Source of the DNA: Aplectana chamaeleonis
Lineage: Eukaryota > Nematoda > Chromadorea > Rhabditida > Cosmocercidae
Length of the DNA stretch: 64,000 nucleotides
NCBI GenBank assembly: GCA_029168955.1
Contig: JAPDOI010000115.1
Location: forward strand, 1,190,001 to 1,254,000
Direction of reading: 5' to 3'
Made by a program: the position numbers and the translations under genes. Under the pieces are notes generated by a model that did no database searches, was not told the DNA's origin, and was given only the letters and a program-made list of their open reading frames with translations. This document shows positions 53,236-64,000 of this stretch, piece by piece (the first letter of the stretch is position 1; the number at the start of each line of letters is the position of its first letter).

Positions 53236-54020
53236 TAAATGTTCTAACGTCTACATTCATGTTTCAATCATTGCAGTTTTTTACATGTGTTCAGGACATT
53301 TTGATGTCGATTGAACTTTTTTTGGTATTGATTTCGAATTCCGTTCTACCATATTACTTTTCATTGGACAACTTTTGTTCTTTAGTTTGTTTTGAATTTA
53401 ATTGATTTTTTGTAAGACTTTGTGGACGTTTTTCCAGTTTCACAGTTTAGAATGGCGGAACACAGCTGACTGCTGCTATATTCCTACGCTGTATCCATCT
53501 ATCGTTACTTTTCGAAATAACTAATGAGGGTGTTTTTTCAATGGAAAAAAAGGTTTTGAATACTCATTTGTAAAATTGCCAAACGTGTATGAGGTTCTGT
53601 CCATTTTGAAAGCGAGACGTTTTGTTGATTCATTTCTTTGTTTGCATAATTTTGCTCTTCTGGTTTTAACTTCTCGTAAATTTACCCATCCGGCAGTTAA
53701 CCAACCAAGAAACTTCGAAACGATAATGAAAGCGAAAAAAAGCTTTTCCAAAACGGGTTTAACCCTATCCATAGCTACCAACTCTCACAAGTGATTATTG
53801 AAAACATTTTTCTCTTGAAAAGAGTAATACTTTCCTAAGCAAAAAGGGGATAATATAGATGAATGTAGCGAATAAATAGTCAGCGGTTTCCGTTTACCGA
53901 AACTATCAAATTGAAAAGCGCTTTCAAAGCTCTGTGAAAAAAATCAGTCCCAGAAATTGAACTCATAATCAAACTGAAAAAAGGGAATGAATTAAAAAAA
54001 TGCATATTGAAGACACAATT
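53236..54020. other. AT-rich stretch with no recognised gene
   Basis: Short ORFs on both strands around 53521-53794 carry no motif. I see nothing I can support. Confidence 0.3.
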
Positions 54021-54250
54021 TCGAAACTAGAAGTCAAATTTCTGAAAGTTGGGCTCCGCAGAAAAGGTCAAGGATTTGGCATTGCTCTAAAATGTCGTGA
54101 AATTGTTCCATTAGATCTGGCTATCAAAGTGATTTCCTAAATGTAGTGAAATTGTTGAATCGATTTGGCTGTTGTTGGTATATGCAGATAACATAATCAT
54201 TAAATGTAGCGAAATTGTTGCAAACGGATTTGGCAGGAGCTCTATGAATT

Positions 54251-55658
54251 ATGTGGAAAGAAGCTATCGTAACAGCCATTCCTAAAACTCCGCTATCTAA
54301 TTGCCTTTCTGCTTTTCGACCCATTAGCATTACGCCCGCTCCGGTGAAAATAATGGAAAGACTGATTCGTGATAAGCTGGCTTCTTTTCTGGCTAAAACA
54401 AATTCTATCCCTTCCGAACAGCACGGTTTTACAGCTGGTGCATCTTTAGTGACTCAGCTGGCAGACTGTGTTTTCGATTGGTATTCGGCTATTAACAGGG
54501 GAAATTCGATTGATATAATCTACTTTGATTTGTCGAAGGCCTTCGATAAAGTTAATCACGAAAAGTTGCTAGTTAAGCTACGTAATCTTGGTGTCGTTGG
54601 TCCATTGCTGGATTGGCTAAGATCCTATTTGAAAGACAGGCATATGTGTGTTAAGGTTGAAAACTCTTTCTCATCACGTTACCCTTGCACCAGTGGTGTG
54701 CCTCAAGGAGGCGTTTTGTCTCCGCTTTTGTTTCTTATTTATACGCATGACCTACCAGCCAAGTTAGCGACACATCCCTCAAATAAGATACAGATGTATG
54801 CTGACGACATCAAGGTATACGGTACTTATGATAATGAGACTCAGACAGAGGTTTCTCTAGCTTTGTCACAGTCCATAGCAAATATTGTAGATTGGGCGTC
54901 TGTTTGGGAAATTCCTGTCAATTTGTCGAAAACTTCATTGCTACACCTTGGCAATATCGCTCCTTCAGAATATAGCTTTAATAATTTTAGCATTAAAGAG
55001 TCACAAGAGGTACGCGATTTGGGAATTATAGTCAACTCCAGCTTTAATTTTGAAACACATATAAACACGATTTTTTCGAAAGGCTTTTTCAGTCATGTTT
55101 ACAATTTACAGAAACATAAAGTGCAATGACTTTAGTATTTTGATCAAACTTTACAAAGCATATGTCGCACCAGTTTTGGAATACGGTTCGCAAATTTGGA
55201 GTCCCCATACAATAAAACTACAAACGAAGCTTGAAAAAGTGCAACAGACTTTCACTAAAATCTTGATGTATCGATGTTTTCCAAATCCCGACTACCCTCG
55301 GGCTATGCTAGGTTATGAAGAAACAAAGGCAAAGTTTAGTCTGAAAAGCCTGCTTTATCGTCGCGTGCTTAACGATTTGGTTTTCTGTTTCAAAATTCTT
55401 AAATGTGAGGTCAAACTCAAACCAAGCAAGTACTGGATGTTTAGGCCTTGTAGGGGACGAACTGGTTTGTTTACACTGCATTGTCCTAAAGTCCATAGAA
55501 AGAACCAGTCAAAAATCTCAAACTGCTTATTCTATAGATGCGCTAGGTGGTTAGAATTACTACCACCTAGCGTTCTAGAGTCATTCAGCAGTAAAATTTC
55601 CTGTAGCAGGCGGAGAAAAATTGATCTGCTTTCAGTTCTCAGAATCCAGGAATTGTAG
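54251..55658 (+). mobile_element. CR1-like LINE reverse transcriptase, 5'-truncated
   Basis: Frame 54251-55129 contains AFRPISITPAPVKIMERLI, EQHGFTAGAS, IIYFDLSKAFDKVNHEKLL, GVPQGGVLSPLLF and the catalytic IQMYADDIKVYG. A single frameshift near 55095 moves into 55095-55658 (YVAPVLEYGSQIWSPH and a C-terminal RRRKIDLLSVLR). These features match CR1/L2-type, not RTE, RT. The endonuclease is absent. The (AATAAAT) run at 56741-56770 may be its 3' end, which would make the 3' UTR unusually long. Confidence 0.88.
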
Positions 55659-57132
55659 TGGCCTTTTGCAGTGGCAACGACTGCTTGGCTAAACCATACC
55701 GTTGGATGTAAAGCGGCTTTCCATGATCCTACCTTATGACAGACACTTCGTGGATTTTCTTGATTTTTAGCCCTGTATGGCTTGTGTTGTTATGTGCCTT
55801 TTGTATTTACTGAAGTATGATTCTATGGTGCCCTCCAAACTGAAAAAAACGTGTTTCTAATGAAATCAAGGTCTGCTATTGTTCAAGTAGGATATTCGTG
55901 AGCCATGATTTGAATACCTTATTTTTCCCTCCGCAGTCCATTATCCTTCCAGTAGCCAATACTATGCGGGCATTCCAAAACCATTACACTCAATTCTATC
56001 CTTATCCAAAAGATGCCTCAGCAACAGTTTCAATGGTTGAATTTTAATGCAAGTCTATGTCAGAGCCCTTTTTAGCAGTGCTGTGCTTCTGTGCGATGAA
56101 TGAGGTTATCGTTCATGTTCTCGTGTCACGTCAATCCGCCATGACCATTTTGACCAGTGTGATAGCTTATACTGTAGGCACCCCCGAGTCAGTGCCATGA
56201 GTTCGTATTTAGATCAAAGAGATGCCTCCGCATCCGCTCGTGAATGGTCTCCTACCAGTTGCGCTGGATCTCGGTAGGGTTATCCTACAGACAGCTGCTC
56301 AATGGTCAAAATCTGGTCAAACCCTCTGCTTGGGCGAGCGGAAGTGATGTTAACGAGAGTGTCAACGAAAGCTCTCATTCATGCTGCTTGAAAAGTAACA
56401 GAAAAATATATCTTGATTCCTCTATTTGTTTCTATTTATTTTCTCAGTTAGCCATCCCTTTTAGAACCCCAAAACTGTTGGCTGCTACGGATCTTACTCA
56501 ACACAATTTTTTCTCTAAGTGATCGGCCACTGATTTTCGACGAGCTTATAATCAAAACGTCAGATCTTTCAAATAGAAGCACTGTTTTTGCGGGCGAGAA
56601 GCTTAGTTTGCTTTAAGCTTCTTTTTTTAGTCAATCTGGTTGTATATCAATTACTTTTAAGTTTTCTGTTCTCGACACTGCATTTGTTTGATTTGTTTGT
56701 TATACATATTGTTTTTTTTTCTGACGCACCTTAGCGTGCATTCTAATAAATAATTAATAAATAAATAATTATCACAGTCAAATCACGGGTCAGAAGGTCC
56801 TCTGGCGAGCGAATGAAGACAAAAAAATAATCCTCAGCCAACAATGCTGAACGACATGTGGCCTTATGGACTAGAAATAAGGTTTTCGAATGTTATTCTG
56901 CCTTTTCAGTGTAGCCCCCACTAAGGTACTAGACCTTTCCCCACCGATTAGATAAAAATCATTAAAACGAAATCTAACGCATTTTATTAGCTACTGACGC
57001 TATGTCTTCGTTTCCTCAACGCTTTCAAGGTTCACATTGTATGGAAACGCTATTGCTGTTAGACTTATATTTGTTCTCATTTGATTCAATATGCGCTCCA
57101 AGAAAAACCCCTTCTGACGCGTGATTTGACTG
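55659..57132. other. Region between LINE ORF and right arm
   Basis: Contains an AATAAAT run near 56741-56770 preceded by a TTTTTTTTCTGACGC stretch, like a LINE tail. An acceptor-like CCCTCCGCAG at about 55936 precedes a 37-codon open stretch, which I do not accept as a gene. No other signal is seen. Confidence 0.4.
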
Positions 57133-57389
57133 TGATAATTCATAGAGCTCCTGCCAAATCCGTTTGCAACAATTTCACTGCATTTAATGATTATGTTATC
57201 TGCATATACCATCAACAGCCAAATCGATCCAACAATTTCACGACATTTCAGAGCAATGCCAAATCCTTGACCTTTTCTGCGGAGCCCAACTTTCAAAAAT
57301 TTCATAACTTTTTACAAGGGTTTCCCTTCTATAATATCGTCAAGCTCTAAAAGTCAAGTTTTTTTTTCGAAAACATAGTGGTAGAAATG

Positions 57390-57600
57390 AAGAAACAACC
57401 GCTCCGCTGCTAAGACTGCAAGATATGTAATAGTTGCAACGCGGCTTCCTACAAATAAGATAGCATTCATTTCCGAGCTACTCGCAGTCGTATTATCACT
57501 ATCGTAGATGCGAAGCGGTTGTTTTTCGAAAACAGCAATTATCAAAATGAAGAAATCATTCTCAAAACCACACCATTCCTATGATAGTGAAGCCCAACCC
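57390..57600. repeat. 'GCGAAGCGGTTGTTTTTC' inverted-repeat segment
   Basis: ACAACCGCTCCGCTGCTAAG on the left and the inverse (GATGCGAAGCGGTTGTT) on the right. Shared with 19300-19430 and 43970-44030. Confidence 0.55.
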
Positions 57601-57688
57601 TGCGAGTATCGGGGAAATGGAGGATACTTTTCGAATTTAAAAGTCGAAAAAATGAAGAAATGAGCTTTAAAATGACCCAATTTTACAG

Positions 57689-57900
57689 GTTCTAGGCACT
57701 ATCCTAGACGGGGGGGGGCACCCACCATTCAAGACAGAAGTGAAATGAACCACCGCTTGGTAAGGCTACCAGTCGAAGTATTTCCATAAAGCTCTTTTAA
57801 AAAGAATGATTGATAGCGCAATAACAGGCATCTTTTATCAGAGTTTTTCATCATTTCTATGAGTAAATCTTGGGTGGCCCCACCACGTCTAGGATAGACC
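57689..57900. mobile_element. G-run-ended MITE, copy 2
   Basis: The ends ACTATCCTAGACGGGGGGGG and CCACGTCTAGGATAG are inverted. The element is the same as 44774-44985. Confidence 0.75.
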
Positions 57901-57982
57901 CAAGGTCAGCCGCTCTAGCCAAACGTCACCGGTTCATGCTGATGTGGCTCGTCTGCGCCGGCCCATGAGTCTGATTCGGAAC

Positions 57983-58301
57983 AAGAACGATAGTTAAGTG
58001 CGCCAGAAGAAGACTACCGTAATCTTAGGAATGATGTTATTCGGCTCTCGTAAACAAATTTGGTGATACCCAATGGATCAAGGGTAAAGTATAAAAGAAG
58101 TGAAGAGCGGTATGTCTCCATTCACACACCGTCCTTCTCCAAAGGTCAGCAGTTGAGGATCTGCCTGGACTACAAAGCAGGAAAACAGAAACACCGGTGG
58201 TGAAGATGTAGCGAATTCGGAGCCAGAACTTAGAAAATTTTAGAGCCAACTCGAGTGAGATTACGGTAGCCCTGTTCTGGCGCACTTATTTTTCGTTCTT
58301 G
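57983..58301. mobile_element. Palindromic MITE inserted in the minisatellite leader
   Basis: The left end ACAAGAACGATAGTTAAGTG and the right end (CGCACTTATTTTTCGTTCTTGT) are inverted. The leader at 31805-31898 lacks this insert. Contains AAGTATAAAAG and the hairpin at 58104-58138. Confidence 0.65.
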
Positions 58302-58339
58302 TTGATTTGGAGGCAAGGCTTGCATATGGTGTCCTGGAC

Positions 58340-59655
58340 ATTTAACTGAGGCCATGCGCACGTCCCTTGATGTCCTGCACACTTCTACTGAGATCCAGCA
58401 CACGTTCCATGATGTCCTGCATACCCCTACTGGGATCCTGCGCAAGTTCCTTGATGTCCTGCACACTCCTACTGAGGTCCTGCACACAATCTACGACGTC
58501 CTACACACCCCTTCTGGAGTCCTGCACAGGTCCCATGATGTCTTGCACACTCCTACTAAGGTCCTGTACACGTTCCATGATGTCCTGCGCACTCCTACTA
58601 AGGTCCTGCACAAATTCTTTGACGTCCTGCACACCCCTACTGGGGTCCTGCACAGGTCCCATGATGTCCTGCACACTCCTACTGAGGTCCTGCACACATT
58701 CTACTACGTTCTGCACACCCTTACTGAGGTCCTGCAGTAGCTCCTTGATGTCCTGCACACACCTACTGAGGTCCTGCACACATTCTACGACGTCCTGAGC
58801 ACCCCTAATGGGGTCTTGCACAGGTCTCATAATGTCCTGCTCACTCCTACTGAGGTTCTGCACACCTTCTACGACGTCCTGCACACCCCTAGTGGGGCAC
58901 TACACAGGTCTCATAATGTCCTGCACACTCCTACTGAGGTCCTGCACACATTCTACGACGTCCTGCACACCCTTACTGGGGTCCTGCACAAGTTCCTTGA
59001 TGTCCTGCACACTCCTACTGAAGTCCTGCACACATTCTACAACGTCCTGCACACCCCTAATAGGGTCTTGCACAGGTCTCATAATGTCCTGCACACTTCT
59101 ACTGAAGTCCTGCACACATTCTACAACGTCCTGCGCACCCCTACTGGGGTCCTGCACAGGTCCCATGATGTCCTGCACACTCCTTCTAAGGTTCTGCACA
59201 AGTTCCTTGATGTCCTGCACACTCCTTCTGAGGTCCTGCTCACGTTCCATGATGTCCTGCACACACCTACTGAGGTCCTGCACACATTCTTCGACGTCCT
59301 GCTCACCCCTACTGGGGTCCTGCACAAGTTCCTTGATGTCCTGCACACTCCTACTGAAGTCCTGCACACATTTTACGACGTCCTGCACACCCCTAATGGG
59401 GTCTTGCACAGGTCTCATAATGTCCTGCACACTTCTACTGAAGTCCTGAACACATTCTACAACGTCCTGCACACCCCTACTGGGGTCCTGCACAGGTCCC
59501 ATGATGTCCTGCACACTCCTTCTAAGGTCCTGCACACGTTCCATGATGTCCTGCACACACCTACTGAGGTCCTGCACACATTCTACGGCGTCCTGCATAC
59601 TCCTTCTGAGGCCCTGTATACATTCTACGGCGTCCTGCACACCCCTACTGAGGTC
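58340..59655. repeat. 21/42-b minisatellite array 2
   Basis: About 62 monomers of 21 b start GTCCTGCACA. They alternate mainly between CACATTCTACGAC and CACYCCTACTGRG types, with an interspersed AGGTCYCATRAT/AGTTCCTTGAT set. Nearly every monomer is exactly 21 b. This leaves a 322-codon frame on + (58816-59784) and a 246-codon frame on - (58900-59640), with 7-residue repeats such as VLHTPTE and VQDLSRS. Homologous to 1150-1645. Confidence 0.93.
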
Positions 59656-60470
59656 TCACATAGTCAACCGACACTTCAGCACACCCTGCGACGCCTTCTT
59701 ATCGATGGTGCGCTTGGAACGAATACGCGCCGCGGTCAAGTACATCAATCCCGCACAGCGTCCTCTTCCGAGCCAGACGTTTAAAGTACACCACCCTAGA
59801 GAGCAAGGTGTTAATATGGAGTCTAAGAAAACAATGACTGATAACTAAAAAACCCATCATTTTCCAAAACTAATCTCGTGAGGCCGGTTTCCGAGTTTGA
59901 ACCGCCCGTTAGGGGCCCTGACATCATTATGGTGTGTTCTGCCATTTATTTTCGGCTTTCCCGTGGCCGATTACCTCTAGTCACAAATTTTCGAGCGATT
60001 TGGTCCACGCCTTCCAAAAAAATGGAATTCGACGGACGGAGGTGGAGGCGGAGCGGAGGCGGAGGCGGTGATGGAGAACGTTTTCGCGTACTTTGAGAGG
60101 TCATAACTTTAGGAAGCGGGGACCAGTTAGGAGGAAAAGTTGCACACATATGTAATTTTTTGCAGCGCATCGAATGGTGTACAGCTCATACCTCTGGTGA
60201 CGGTATGAATAGGTGATCTCATTGTAGGGCATCCGCGCGGGAAGAGATCAAAGCCAAATCTTGATGCGCGCTTCGCGCGCACCACAATTCTCACGCGACA
60301 TCAAAATGTTACTAATCCACATGAGTTTACTGAAATGATTGAAATCAAAATAAGTAATGGCATTAGAATACACCAGTGTGAATATAGAAAAGACAATCAA
60401 AATAAACAAGCCACTCGGAGAAGTAGAAGAGCGATTCGATAGAGATAAAAAGGCGGCAGAAATGCGTTCA
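59656..60470. other. Stretch with no recognised gene
   Basis: Contains a GGAGGCGGAGGCGG run (about 60045-60070). Otherwise it shows only short ORFs without motifs. No repeat partner was recognised. Confidence 0.35.
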
Positions 60471-60473
60471 TGC

Positions 60474-60856
60474 TACTCTGAGAGTTTTAGCATAGAAATA
60501 TCCGGGAAATAGCCAAGAGATAATGCTTTTCAGGTAAGTATACGACGCATTACAGAGGAATGATTCAGATGTCAACACCTCCGTCAGTTCAATTACCCAA
60601 GGTTGAGGTACTTGGACCTCGCTTAGCCTCTGGAGACACGACCCAACTGCTGGCGGCCCCGGATGTCGGCTCGGCGAGACGTTGACGGCTGCGTCTTGGT
60701 TACTTTGGTTACTTCTTGTTATTCCCCGGCCATTTTTTTGTCCTTTTCGTCAAAAGCCGAAAAATAGCCTCGAAATAGCCAAAAAGTAGTCCACCTGGAG
60801 CCGCTGCGGGGTCTGGCGGGCTAATTCGCTGCAGCTTTTCGGCCAAATCTCTCACA
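60474..60856. mobile_element. 'CTCTGAGAGTTTTGGC' element, copy 3
   Basis: Left ACTCTGAGAGTTTTAGC and right GGCCAAATCTCTCACAG. The centre (60555-60690) closely matches 48890-49045. Confidence 0.65.
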
Positions 60857-60989
60857 GTAAAGTACAAAACCGACGAAAGCTTGAGTGGTACAGTAACAGG
60901 AAAATTATTAATACGGTGCACCGAAAAGGTAATACTGGGAAGTGCTTCAAATGTTGATTCCACCACTTTATGAACCGATCAGTGGTATC

Positions 60990-61424
60990 CAATCATTGCG
61001 ATTAGTGGTGGGTACAACGCAGTGATCAGTATGGCGAACCATCATATCACTCGATTATGTGAGGGACACAACGAACGATTGGGGCAGTTGGTGTGCGCGC
61101 CGCTACAGGACGTGCGTCCCGGGTGCAGTTTTCGCGTATGTCTGTGATTTTTTTGCATTCATCTGCGCGTGTTTCATCACTTCGTAGAGTTTAGTGCTGT
61201 TGTTGACACTTACAAAATAGAGCAGTTGGCGTGCGCGCCGTGATGAGATTAACGTTACAGGTTCATTTCCCATTTAGCGCTGTGGTTTTTGCGTTGGAGT
61301 GTGTGTTCCCTCGTGACAAACTCGTAACAAACATATTACATTAGCATTCGCTGTCATGTCTTGTTACGAAAAGTTTCTCGTATTGTTGTGACAACGCGAG
61401 GGGGTTTACTACCAGCCCAGAGTA
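60990..61424. repeat. hAT-like terminus (inverted relative of 52719)
   Basis: Ends GGGGGTTTACTACCAGCCCAG at 61400-61420. Upstream are repeated GTTGGTGTGCGCGCCG and GTTGGCGTGCGCGCCG words (61090, 61227). No transposase is recognised. Confidence 0.45.
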
Positions 61425-61804
61425 AGTTGCGTGAAGCCATCACGCAACTTGCGTCAAAGTCTCAGGTAACTTGCTCAGAAAATCCTGAGCACCCCATGAC
61501 ACAATCGACTGAAACAGGCTTAAAGGCATAGTACACGATGAAAAGCGATTTCCAGCTTTTGCGTTCAGTCGGACTAGTGGGTCATAACAATGTCACTCAG
61601 AAAGTCTGGAGTTTCAAAATCGCCTCTGAACGAAGATTTGCTTACCTCAAAAGGGCTTCCTGGGTTTGGGGGGCCGGCCTTGGGGTCGATCCGTTGCTAC
61701 AAGGAACAAAACTCCGTGATCGCTGCCGGCAATCGTGCGTTGACGTGTCGTAGGGCGCAATGCACACGCCACTCGATTTCTCGTTCGACAACTATATAAG
61801 AACT

Positions 61805-63430
61805 TAATGGCCGCCCGCCGTAACAGCCAGCTCCGAACGCGGCTGCGTCGCGGTCGCGCGAATTCGCTGTGGAGCGCGCTATCCCCATCGAAGAATTTCT
61901 GACGAGTTGCGGCCACAGAAGGACTGACGTGGCTGTTTTTGAAACTATCATTAGTCTGTAGGTATCGGTGTCTATTATAACTATTTTCGTTGGAAAAAGG
62001 ACGCGCGTTGCCATTTTGAACACATTTCATTGGGACTGAGCGAGTTGAACCCTTGACTCATAATGGTGGGTACTCCAAATATTATTTAATCCCATCCAAA
62101 GCAGGCTTAATTGTGTTGTTTTAGTTGTCTTTTTGCATAGGATTGGTGTCCAAATTATGACGATGATGGTGTGAGTGTGAAAAGATGCAAGAAGTTGGCT
62201 GAGGAAAACTACTAGCTGGGTGGGAAACCGAGTACTGAAGCTGCTATCTGGCCATTAGCTTTCTTCTGTGCCAAACTGATTTGGCCAAAACGTAGAGAAG
62301 AAAAGCAGTGTAGATCGACAATTCGCTGAGAAGTTATCCGAAAGTACCCAAGGTTTGTTTTCAGGTATCAACATAGCCCGTGCTTTTTCGTTCAGTGGAA
62401 GGGGCTTTTCGGAATCACCTGCAACGTTTCCGCAGCCCTAAGATCACATCTGCAAATAATCCTTTACGGAGCGCGGTCCCACTAAGCATACTGTAGGTTA
62501 AGCGACAATCGACAGCAAAGTTGTACAATTCTTCTGAATTTTGATGAAAAAGTATTGAAAAATTTTGAGCAAAGGCTGGCTGTCGTTAAGGCTAAGCTCA
62601 ATGTTCTCAGGGCCCTGGGCGGTACCTCATGGGGTAGCAGCAAACTAACAATGCTCACAACCTATAAGGCGTATCTCTACTGATCATACTGAAAGCTGCG
62701 CCATAATCGAGTCCCGCTCTTCGCATTGCCACCGGATGTGCAAGGAGTTCCCCAGTCGAGCACCTGCATGCTAAAAAACGAACATCTTGGGATAAAAAAA
62801 AACAAACTAGCGGGTACGTTTTACCCCAAGAAACGATCTCGCCATTGAGATTAAACTTGTACCTACAACTGCAGAACGTCACCCGAATTATTTACACAGA
62901 TTTGTGTTGTAATAAAGCGTCGGAATAAAAGACATTCCTCCGAAACCTGTCTATGAAATTGCAAATACAACACTTGTTTGTCTTCCTAAGAGCTCAAAAC
63001 CATTTGGGTGCCATCATCAGGAGCATTTTCAATAATTTCGCAGAAATATGCATGTGGAAACGCTTACTTTCTTCCTTTTACACGTAATGTGAATGGATTT
63101 TGATAGCAACAATGTGTTATGAGATTGAACAATTTGAATTAATACCGCAAATTGCAAGTTTTTCCTGCATCTAAGGACATGCAAAACGAAATAGGCCTCT
63201 CCACTTCGCGAAATAGCCCCTATCACATGTCATGCAGTTATTTTGTGCAATTATGGCCCCTTCATTACGAAATATTCGTATTTGTTAAATATGCTTGTAG
63301 TGAAATGTCAAAATCCGTTCTTCACACGCGTAATCAGCGATTTCGTAACTGTCAATAGCGCGCTCTACTGCGATTTCGCGCGACCGCAACGCGACCGCGT
63401 TCGGAGCTGGCTGTTACGGCGGGTGGCCAT
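61805..63430. repeat. Inverted pair of about 80 b, 1.5 kb apart
   Basis: 61805-61885 (GCCGTAACAGCCAGCTCCGA, CGCGGTCGCGCGAATTCGC) is the inverse of 63353-63430. The space between has no recognised gene. An acceptor-like TTTTTGCATAG at about 62140 precedes a 24-codon open stretch, which is too little to call. Confidence 0.55.
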
Positions 63431-64000
63431 TAAAGGCATCGTACGCGCAGAAAACCGTATACTATGTTTTCATGTTTTTGTGTAGCTTGGTCTCTCTAAT
63501 GAACGAAAATGTCGAAGGGGCCCATGAAAAACCTTCATTTGTAAAGAAAAGTCAATCGGAACACATTGTAAATACGAATTTAAATTTCACGCCGAGCTCC
63601 TTTTTGAAGTTTTTCTGCTTTTGGAGGCCTCGTCACTGTCATTTTCGGAGTTTTTCTGCATGTGGAGTTTGTGCCGCAACTATTTTTCATGTTGTCTTAC
63701 GGTCGCACCAATATTCTAGGAAAAAGTGCTAGATGACTGGTGAGAATTGGTGGCGGATCTTCATCTTTGACGCCTTCCAACCTGATTGCCCAACGTTTTT
63801 GACGCGCCAAAGTTCACCAGTGTGGTCTACCGGGCTCAATCATGAAATTGAGCCTGAAAAATGAAAATTGATTTTAAGCGCGAACGATGCCTCTAAGTTC
63901 TTATGACAACTATGGCATCTTTCATAGTCCTCACCGCAAGCGCGGCACGCGCATGACGCGCGGGAGGGGCGGTGGACTATGAAAGTTCTTACCGCGCGGC
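63431..64000. other. Window end, no recognised gene
   Basis: TTAAAGGCATCGTACGCG (63428) and, inverted, GCGAACGATGCCT (63885-63897) suggest another AGGCA-ended element of about 460 b. The last 100 b hold a GC-rich inverted repeat (TTTCATAGTCC … GGACTATGAAAG). No coding signal is seen. Confidence 0.4.

Larger units (their letters stand above)
54030..57315. mobile_element. Inverted-repeat pair enclosing a LINE
   Basis: The arm 54045-54247 (AAAGTTGGGCTCCGCAGAAA … GGCAGGAGCTCTATGAATTA) is an inverted copy of 57133-57305. The arms are about 170-200 b. The space between holds the CR1-like LINE and its 3' region. This is either one fold-back element invaded by a LINE or two facing MITE copies. Confidence 0.65.

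Noticed and set aside
55937..56047. Exon-like stretch after CCCTCCGCAG
   Set aside because: 37 open codons and a stop, but the position is inside the putative LINE 3' region. It does not match the missing C-terminal part of PP1 in any frame.
58340..59655. CRISPR-like array
   Set aside because: Units are contiguous 21-b tandem repeats without unique spacers, in a eukaryotic context.
61780..61800. TATATAAG as a promoter
   Set aside because: No gene follows on either strand, and it borders an inverted repeat.
62141..62215. Exon-like stretch after TTTTTGCATAG
   Set aside because: Only 24 codons, no partner exon and wrong phase for phosphatase exon 7.

Overview
The window reads as non-coding-rich DNA from a nematode, most likely a clade V (strongylid-type) worm. 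The evidence is three kinds of observation: spliced genes with both very short (65-81 b) and very long introns, a TTTTCAG-type acceptor just upstream of a start codon, and RTE- and CR1-type LINEs packed among hundreds of short inverted-repeat elements. No prokaryotic, rRNA or CRISPR signal is seen. The species call is inference.

Genes. The main gene is a PP1-type serine/threonine phosphatase on the + strand. I reconstructed seven exons (27974-28060, 34941-35063, 44075-44143, 44225-44317, 47042-47128, 47194-47331, 47673-47755). They carry the [17 protein letters not shown] and MHGG motifs in order. The C-terminal third (VFG / AHQ / YCG region) was not found, so it probably lies beyond 64 kb or is lost. 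Introns 1 and 2 (6.9 and 9.0 kb) are filled with transposable elements. A second, unrecognised gene ends on the - strand at 7408-7707 (two exons with a 70 b intron), and a broken duplicate of one exon lies just downstream of it. A possible two-exon microgene sits inside phosphatase intron 2 (39101-39607). A few isolated exon-like stretches are listed at low confidence.

Mobile DNA. Four LINE bodies are visible: RTE-type at 15993-18055, 21742-24966 and about 40320-43337, and CR1-like at 54251-55658, plus a small CR1-like fragment at 2118-2228. All carry frameshifts. The rest is mostly non-autonomous DNA elements nested in one another. Several insertions can be dated relative to each other because an uninterrupted copy (empty site) is also present in the window. 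Recognisable groups are hAT-like elements (CAGGG ends, 8-b duplications), Tourist/Harbinger-like elements with GGCCCC ends and 3-b duplications, a TTAA-flanked AGGCA-ended family with about a dozen members, TA-flanked elements including a large fold-back, and a 166-b element flanked by CCWGG.

Other structure. Two long arrays of one 21/42-b minisatellite (about 1.15-1.64 kb and 58.35-59.65 kb) and a vestigial third site (about 32.07-32.15 kb) belong to one family. A TATA-plus-hairpin cassette recurs in several otherwise unrelated repeats. A 1.27-kb inverted tandem of two GGCCCC elements at 36.1-37.35 kb carries long G and C tracts.
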